Origin: JAENWD01 sp963837165
Lineage (GTDB): Bacteria > Acidobacteriota > Vicinamibacteria > Vicinamibacterales > JAENWD01
Assembly: GCA_963837165.1 (NCBI GenBank)
Contig: CAWIMD010000005.1
Location: 124,001 to 188,000 of the forward strand
Reading direction: 5' to 3'
Length of the DNA: 64,000 nt
In this document: positions 59,215 through 64,000 of the stretch, piece after piece
Numbering within the stretch: the first letter of the stretch is position 1
Layout of the letters: each line of letters begins with the position of its first letter
Translations under genes and position numbers: made by a program
The notes under the pieces: generated by a model
The model's database searches: none
What the model was told of the DNA's origin: nothing
Seen by the model: only the letters and a program-made list of their open reading frames with translations

Positions 59215-59315
59215 GGTGGCCGGGCCGGCGAGGGCCGGCAAGCCAGCCGAGCCGGCGTCGCCGGCTTGCGCCGTCGGGCCCGCAACGCCACAATCGTTCC
59301 TGACAGGAGACAGCG

Positions 59316-59883
59316 ATGCGCACTGCCGCGGCGATGCTCGGCGTTCTGGCTCTGTGCACGACCGGCTGCGGCGGTGGCCGCGGCAGCAGCCCCGACACGC
59401 TGGCCACGCTCAACATCGTCATCACCGACTCGCCGTTCACGGACGCGCAGGCCGTGCTGGTCAGCTTTTCGAGCGTGAGCGCCCACACCACGGGCGCCGA
59501 CTTCATGCCGCTGGGCTTTGCCGGCGGCGCGGCCAGCCGCACGTGCGACCTGAAGCGGCTGGTCGGGGCCGAGGACGTGCTCGGCACCGGCGCGCTGCCG
59601 GCCGGGCACTACACGGGCCTGCGACTGGTCGTGGCCAGCCGGCGCGCTGTATTTCGACGGCGCGACCACCGGGTCGGCTTGTGCCACCGGGATCGCGGCG
59701 CCCGCCGGGCGGAGCGGGGCACTGACGATTCCATCGGGCGAGGTGCGCCTCAACCGGGAATTCGATCTCACCAGCGGGACGACCACGACGATCACGCTGG
59801 ATTTCGACGGCGACGCCTCGATCCAGCTCGCCGGCGCGCAGTACATCCTGACGCCCGTCATCGGGGTCGTCAGCGTGCAGTAG
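59316..59883 (+). CDS. DUF4382-type lipoprotein (frameshift at 59639-59640)
   Basis: The N-terminus MRTAAAMLGVLALCTTGCGG is a lipoprotein signal with a probable lipid-anchored Cys18. The mature part begins TLATLNIVITDSPFTDAQAV, LVSFSSVSAHTTGADF, the DUF4382 opening. After LRLVVAS the frame is lost at a CC; with one C it continues GALYFDGATTGSA, GALTIPSGEVRLNREFDLTS, TTTITLDFDGDASIQLAGAQ and YILTPVIGVVSV, and stops at 59883, about 188 residues. DUF4382 proteins are surface or periplasmic beta-rich domains of unknown ligand. The 3' end overlaps the convergent efflux gene by 14 bases. Confidence 0.8.
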
Positions 59884-61312
59884 ATCCGCCGACGCGGGAC
59901 CCCGAGGTGCCCTGCGTCTGCCAGCCGCCCCCGAGCGCCCGATAGAACTCGACGTAGGCGGCCAGCTCCGCGCGGCGCGCGTCGGCGAGCACGAGCTGGG
60001 CGTCGTAGAGCCGCGTGTCGCTGTCCAGCACCTCGAGGTAGCTGCTGACGCCGCCGCGATAGCGCGAATCCACGAGCCGGCGTGCCGCATCGGCCGACTG
60101 CACCAGTTGCTCCTGCTCCCCTCGGAACTGCTTCGCACCGCGGTAGCCGGCAATCGCGTCGGCCACCTCGCGAAACGCCTCGCGGATCGTGCGCTGGTAC
60201 ACGAGCGTCGCCTCCGTGCGGCGGGCCTCCGCCAGCGCCACCTCGGATTTCGTGCGCCCGGCGGTGAACACCGGCTGCGCGACGCTCGCGGCCGCGCTCC
60301 ACACCGCCGTCGCCCCGCTCAACAGGCCCGACAGCGCGGTGCTGACGACGCCGCCGCTTCCGGTCAGGCCAATCTGTGGAAAGTACGCCGCCCTGGCCAC
60401 GCCGATCTCCGCGTTGGCAGCGATCAGGTCCTGTTCGGCCTGCCGGATATCGGGACGCCGGGCGATCAGATCCGATGGCAGGCCCGCCGGCAGCTCCGGT
60501 GGATGCGGCTGCTCCACGAGCGGCTGGCCCCGCGTCACGTCGTCGGGATTCGATCCGAGCAGGACGCTGATGGCGTCCTCCTGCTGGGCGATCTGGCGAT
60601 CCAGGTCGGCGATCACGCCGCCGGCGCCGTGCACCAGTTGCTCGGCCTGGTGCACGTCGACGAGCGACGTCAGGCCCCCCTGTTCGCGTGCCCGGGTCAG
60701 CCGCAGCGACTCCTGCCGCGACTCGAGCGTCTGCTTCGAGATGTCCAGCTCCAGGTCGAGCGCGCGCAGCGTGAAGTAGCTGTCGGCGACCTGGCTCACG
60801 AGGGTCGCCGCAACCGCGCGACGGCCCCATTCGGTCGCGAGGAGACGAGCCCGGGCGGCCTCCGTGGCGCGGCGGTACTTTCCCCAGAAGTCCAGCTGCC
60901 ACGCGACGGTGACATCGGCCCGCCCGAGGTTCGCCGTAATGGGATCGGTGCCGGGAATCACGGCGACGCGCTCCCGCTCGATCGCGGCGTCGAGGCCGAC
61001 CGACGGGAACTGGTCCGATCGCGTGATCCCCAGCTGCGCCTGGACCTGCAGAATGCGGGCGGCCGCAATCTGCAGATCCTCGTTGTGCGCGAGCGCGGTC
61101 CGAATCAGCCGCTGCAGCTCGTCGTCGGTGAAGACGCTCGCCCAGTACTCCGCCCCGAGCGAGGTCTCACCCGCCGCCTGCGCCCCCTGGCCGCGGTAGT
61201 GGTCGGGCGTCGTCACGGGCGGGCGCCGGTAGTCGGGCCCCACCGCGCAGGCCACTGACAGAACGGACAGGCCGCCGGCCAGCAGGAGTCGCCTCGGAAC
61301 TGCGGCTCGCAT
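59870..61312 (-). CDS. RND efflux outer-membrane factor (OprM/NodT-type lipoprotein)
   Basis: A 480-residue outer-membrane channel. ATG at 61312 gives MRAAVPRRLLLAGGLSVLSV with lipobox VACAVGPDYRRPPV, the standard start of NodT-family lipoproteins. Two TolC-type repeats follow (IRTALAHNEDLQIAAARILQ, VAWQLDFWGKYRRATEAARA, LVSQVADSYFTLRALDLELD, then AEIGVARAAYFPQIGLTGSG, VALAEARRTEATLVYQRTIR, REAFREVADAIAGYRGAKQF), with the marker DLIARRPDIRQAEQDLIAAN. It would form a trimeric exit duct with an RND or MFS pump whose genes are not in the window. An earlier ATG at 61423 overlaps the stop of the upstream barrel gene (TAATG), so coupling to it is possible with an N-terminal extension. Confidence 0.94.
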   Translation of the reverse strand: MRAAVPRRLLLAGGLSVLSVACAVGPDYRRPPVTTPDHYRGQGAQAAGETSLGAEYWASVFTDDELQRLIRTALAHNEDLQIAAARILQVQAQLGITRSDQFPSVGLDAAIERERVAVIPGTDPITANLGRADVTVAWQLDFWGKYRRATEAARARLLATEWGRRAVAATLVSQVADSYFTLRALDLELDISKQTLESRQESLRLTRAREQGGLTSLVDVHQAEQLVHGAGGVIADLDRQIAQQEDAISVLLGSNPDDVTRGQPLVEQPHPPELPAGLPSDLIARRPDIRQAEQDLIAANAEIGVARAAYFPQIGLTGSGGVVSTALSGLLSGATAVWSAAASVAQPVFTAGRTKSEVALAEARRTEATLVYQRTIREAFREVADAIAGYRGAKQFRGEQEQLVQSADAARRLVDSRYRGGVSSYLEVLDSDTRLYDAQLVLADARRAELAAYVEFYRALGGGWQTQGTSGSRVGGSTAR

Positions 61313-61422
61313 CAACCGGCGGACCGCATCCACGCAAGCCGTGGCAACAGCCATTGCGCTTCGACCTCGAACCGAGGCCGCGACAGCGGAGCGGCCAGTA
61401 GTGCGTCGCAAGAGAAGCTCCA

Positions 61423-62043
61423 TTAGTGTCCCAGGTTCAGCATGACCGCGCCGTAGACGCGGTGCCCGTAGCGGTTGTCGCGCCCGAAGAACGCCGGCGC
61501 ATCGTCCTGCGACTGCACGGCGATGAACCGGTAGTCGGCGCGGAGGCCCCAGCGGCCGGCGTACCACTTCACGCCGCCGCCGACGTTACCGGTGAGAAAC
61601 GTCTGCGTGTCGGCGACGTCGAAGGCGTCGTTCGACAGCAGGCTGAGCCCGCCGACGCCGCCGGTGACGTACGGCACGACCGAGGATCGGTTCGCGAACG
61701 AGACGACGGCGTTGCCGCTGTAGGACAGCATGTCGGGCGTGCGGACGTCGGTCGGGAAGCCGAAGTCGAGCGACTGCGAGACGCCGAGCGTGCTGCCCAC
61801 CTCGCCCTCGACGCCGAAGTGCCTGTTCAGGTTGTAGGTGAACGCCCCGCCAAGCGAGTAGCTCCCGAAGCTCGGCGCCTGGGTGTCCGAGTTCTCCGTG
61901 AAGAACGTGGCGCCGGCCGGGATGAGGGTGATTTCGGCGCGGGCCGGACCGGCCGCCGCGATGTCCTGCGCACGGGCGTCGGTGGCGCCGGCCACCGCGA
62001 AGGTGAGAAGAGCGATGCCGAGAAATCGTGTCGTCGTTGTCAT
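61423..62043 (-). CDS. Outer-membrane beta-barrel (OmpA/OmpW-like)
   Basis: A 206-residue exported barrel. ATG at 62043 behind GGAGGCATC gives signal peptide MTTTTRFLGIALLTFAVAGA, cleaved near ARAQD. Mature strands alternate: EITLIPAGATFFTENSD, GSYSLGGAFTYNLNRHFGVE, GEVGSTLGVSQSLDF, SSVVPYVTGGVGGLSLL, GNVGGGVKWYAGRWGLRADY and the C-terminal HRVYGAVMLNLGH, the usual porin-like small barrel plan. Role unknown, perhaps envelope stability. Its stop overlaps an ATG of the efflux channel, so the two may be co-transcribed. Confidence 0.88.
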   Translation of the reverse strand: MTTTTRFLGIALLTFAVAGATDARAQDIAAAGPARAEITLIPAGATFFTENSDTQAPSFGSYSLGGAFTYNLNRHFGVEGEVGSTLGVSQSLDFGFPTDVRTPDMLSYSGNAVVSFANRSSVVPYVTGGVGGLSLLSNDAFDVADTQTFLTGNVGGGVKWYAGRWGLRADYRFIAVQSQDDAPAFFGRDNRYGHRVYGAVMLNLGH

Positions 62044-62158
62044 GATGCCTCCACACTCCGAAGCGTAGAGGCGACGGGCACGCACGACTACTGGCAGAAC
62101 TGACAGCTTCGCGCGCAAAAAGGGGTCAGTCTGACGTGCGACCACCCTCGCATGTAGC

Positions 62159-62305
62159 GCAGACCTTCAGGTCTGCCCCCTCACATGTCCGCGCACCCGT
62201 TGGCAGGCCTGAAGGCCTGCGCTACATGAGCCCGCGCACCCGTTGGCAGGCCTGAAGGCCTGCGCTACATGAGCCCGCGCGCCTGTGGCAAGCCTGAGGG
62301 CCTGC
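62159..62305. repeat. 43-bp tandem repeat with palindromic core GCAGGCCTGAAGGCCTGC
   Basis: Four palindromic cores at 62159-62176 (variant GCAGACCTTCAGGTCTGC), 62203-62220, 62246-62263 and 62288-62305 (decayed). The last three are 42-43 bases apart and share the linker GCTACATGAGCCCGCGCACC. Each core can form a strong hairpin. The last ends two bases before the stop codon of the response-regulator gene, so the block probably serves as its transcription terminator. It looks like a REP/BIME-type interspersed repeat. Confidence 0.9.
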
Positions 62306-62306
62306 G

Positions 62307-62939
62307 CTATACCAGCCCCAGCCGCACCGCGTGCCGCACCAGCTCGGCGCTGGTCTTCACGCCGAGCCGCTCCATCACGCGGTACTTGTGGAACTCCACG
62401 GTCTTGCTGCTGATGCCGAGGACGGCGGCCGCTTCCTTCATGGACTTGCCCTCGGCGAGCAGCTGGAGCACCTCCCGCTCGCGCGGCGTGAGCGTACCGG
62501 CAGGCGCGCCGCCGCGCCCAGGGCGCACGGGCTCGAGCGCGAGGCGCTCGGCGATGGCAGGCGACACGTAGCGCCGGCCGGCCAGGCTGTCTCGGATCGC
62601 GGCGACGAGGTCGACGGCAGCCGCTTCCTTCAGGACGTAGCCGTCCGCGTGCCGGCGCAGCGCGTCGCCGGCCACCCTGGGGTCGCGGTGCTGCGTGAGG
62701 TACACGATGCGCACTCCGGGCAGCGCCGCGCGGATCCGATCGCCGGCGTCGAGGCCGTTCAGCAGCGGCATGGCAATGTCGGCGACGACCACGTCGGGAC
62801 CGAGACGGGTGGCCGCCTCGACGAGCGCGCGTCCGTCCCCGACCGTCCCGACGACGTCGAACTCAGCCTGCAGCAGGTGCTGCAGGGCTTCGACCATCAG
62901 CAGGTGATCGTCGGCCAGCAGGATCCGCGGTCGGGTCAT
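62307..62939 (-). CDS. NarL/FixJ-type response regulator
   Basis: A 210-residue regulator. The receiver shows D10/D11, phosphoacceptor D54 (DVVVADIAMPLLNG), Thr in YLTQHRD and the Lys in GYVLKEAAAVDLV. The LuxR helix-turn-helix is LTPREREVLQLLAEGKSMKE, AAAVLGISSKTVEFHKYRVM, MERLGVKTSAELVRHAV. It lies directly behind, and overlaps, the histidine kinase gene. The pair is the NarX/NarL-type arrangement common in acidobacteria. Its stop falls in a palindromic repeat block. Confidence 0.95.
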   Translation of the reverse strand: MTRPRILLADDHLLMVEALQHLLQAEFDVVGTVGDGRALVEAATRLGPDVVVADIAMPLLNGLDAGDRIRAALPGVRIVYLTQHRDPRVAGDALRRHADGYVLKEAAAVDLVAAIRDSLAGRRYVSPAIAERLALEPVRPGRGGAPAGTLTPREREVLQLLAEGKSMKEAAAVLGISSKTVEFHKYRVMERLGVKTSAELVRHAVRLGLV

Positions 62940-64000
62940 CGTTCATTCCGTCCGGGTGGACGCCCCAGGGGGCCCACGCCTCGATACGCGTGCCGCTCGA
63001 CGGCGACGAGTGGATCCGGATCGCGCCGCGGACGATCCGCATCCGCTCGCGCATGCTCACGAGGCCGAGGCTCGCGCCGGTGCCGCCTCCGTCTGGATCG
63101 AAGCCGGTGCCGGTGTCCTCTACCGCAATGCGGATGCCCTCGTCGTCGGCCTCGACCTTGACCGCCGCCGTGGCCGCGGCGCTGTGCCTGGCCACGTTCG
63201 TCAGGGCCTCCTCCACCACGCGGAACAGGCACAGCGCCTGCTCCGGCGGCACGGGGCGGTCGAACGGCTCGGCGGCAAAGCCGATCGAGATGCCGTGCCG
63301 CTCCGAGAATTCCGCGACGAGCCGCTCGAGGGCCCGGACGAGCCCCAGCTGCTCGAGCGCGGAGGAGTGGAGCCGGTGCGAGATCCGATAGACGTCCTCG
63401 ATGGCCTCGCTGGCGTCCTGGCGCAGCCGGCCGACCGCGCCGGCCATCTCCGGGGGGGCCGTCGGGTCCAGGCGGAGCTGATCGAGGCGGATGGCCATCA
63501 GCGCGAGCTGCTGGCTGACGTGGTCGTGCAGCTCGCGCCCGATCCGGCTGCGCTCCTCCTCCTGCGCGTGGATGAGCCGGGCGGCCAGATCCTCGAGCGC
63601 TTGCGCGGCGCGCCGGCGCTCGGTCACGTCGCGGAAGCTCCACACGCGGCCGACCGTGATGCCGCCAATCCGCTGGGGCTGCGAGTAGCGCTCGAACACG
63701 CGCCCGTCGCCCAGCTCGATCACGTCGAAGCTCTCGTCGTCGGGCCGGGCGTAGATCTCGCGGATGCGCGCGAGGAAACCGGCAGGGTCTGCCAGCTGGC
63801 TCACGACGGCGGAGAGCGCCGCCTGATCGTCACGCGCGTCGAGCACGACGTCGGGAAGGCCCCACAGGTCGGCGAACTTCTGGTTGAAGATGACGATGCG
63901 CCCGTCGCCGTCGACGACGAGAATGCCGTCGGCCGTGGACTCCAGGGTCGCGCGGAGCAGCGAGAGCGACTGCCGGAGTGTCGCCTGGGCGCGGCGCCGG
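62863..64000 (-). CDS. PAS-domain histidine kinase of the NarX/HPK7 type (5' end outside window)
   Basis: The gene enters from the right edge. Visible in order are a PAS domain (TADGILVVDGDGRIVIFNQK, FADLWGLPDVV, then RVWSFRDVTERRRAAQALED), the HisKA_3 phosphoacceptor box (ERSRIGRELHDHVSQQLALM), and a HATPase domain (FRVVEEALTNVARHSAAATA, IRIAVEDTGTGFDPDGGG, GLVSMRERMRIVRGAIRIHS, SGTRIEAW). As written the frame runs 77 bases into the regulator gene and ends in a low-complexity tail. Removing one C of the CCCCC run near 62969 gives a stop at 62943, three bases before the regulator ATG, a more natural end. At least 378 residues are present; no membrane span is seen in this part. Confidence 0.9.
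   Translation of the reverse strand, partial: RRRAQATLRQSLSLLRATLESTADGILVVDGDGRIVIFNQKFADLWGLPDVVLDARDDQAALSAVVSQLADPAGFLARIREIYARPDDESFDVIELGDGRVFERYSQPQRIGGITVGRVWSFRDVTERRRAAQALEDLAARLIHAQEEERSRIGRELHDHVSQQLALMAIRLDQLRLDPTAPPEMAGAVGRLRQDASEAIEDVYRISHRLHSSALEQLGLVRALERLVAEFSERHGISIGFAAEPFDRPVPPEQALCLFRVVEEALTNVARHSAAATAAVKVEADDEGIRIAVEDTGTGFDPDGGGTGASLGLVSMRERMRIVRGAIRIHSSPSSGTRIEAWAPWGVHPDGMNDDPTADPAGRRSPADGRSPAAPAAG

Noticed and set aside
62159..62305. Structured riboswitch before a gene
   Set aside because: The hairpins are repeated units placed at the 3' end of the regulator gene and ~110 bases upstream of the barrel gene, with no conserved core beyond the palindrome; they fit a REP-like terminator block.

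Overview
The window reads as a chromosome segment of a high-GC (roughly two-thirds G+C) Gram-negative member of the Acidobacteriota, probably Vicinamibacteria-like. The evidence is: two ADOP-type permeases (acidobacterial duplicated orphan permeases), one behind a PadR regulator; five Hanks-type Ser/Thr kinases, four of them fused to TolB/PD40 beta-propellers; periplasmic PQQ quinoproteins; many toxin-antitoxin pairs; and word-like short tandem repeats between genes. No rRNA, tRNA, CRISPR array or prophage was seen. This placement is inference from gene content.

Layout. 1-4971: two tandem kinases (the first cut by the window edge). 4972-5800: broken gene fragments (amidase, MaoC-type hydratase, a 65-bp piece of a gene that is present further on). 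5822-6395: BrnT/BrnA. 6455-10703: leucine-rich-repeat protein, a lectin-fold exported protein, ferrochelatase. 10941-24476 (mostly minus): acyltransferase-like membrane protein, three more kinases, a secreted CocE-type hydrolase and two VapBC-like pairs. 24748-27269: GntR/ABC transporter operon. 27442-38434: ADOP permease, AlkX-like glycosylase, GNAT, cytochrome c plus quinoprotein, a methyltransferase-like pair, a BNR protein coupled to a MoaD/ThiS-like protein, YCII and DUF169 proteins. 38677-44505: ankyrin protein, three-GAF sigma-54 activator and a divergent histidine kinase/response regulator. 44730-46108: an IS481-like element inside a repeat array. 46156-51680: YCII protein, quinoprotein with embedded cytochrome, DoxX, Dps and a PagL-like outer-membrane protein. 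51714-64000: giant ankyrin protein, PadR/ADOP, TetR with a divergent membrane protein, DUF4382 lipoprotein, efflux outer-membrane factor, beta-barrel and a NarL/NarX-type two-component system.

Most notable signal. Three paralogous repeat-domain genes (LRR at 6455-8441, ankyrin at 38677-40288, ankyrin at 51714-54725) share an N-terminal domain of about 60 residues, and each is preceded by the same kind of ~100-nt leader. Each leader has a GGCGCC box, a short hairpin, and a 3' hairpin whose loop can pair over 7 nt with an upstream strand. The pairing is kept by compensatory changes (UGUCCGC/GCGGACA in two copies, GGUUCGC/GCGAACC in the third). The hairpin sits 6-10 nt before the Shine-Dalgarno sequence, and a TTGACR box lies 42-45 nt upstream in all three. 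This looks like a pseudoknotted cis-regulatory RNA of a class I do not recognise.

Technical caution. At least seven otherwise normal genes are each broken by single extra bases, nearly all in short homopolymers. This suggests insertion errors in the assembly more than gene decay, so frameshifted genes are described here as single CDSs with the break noted.
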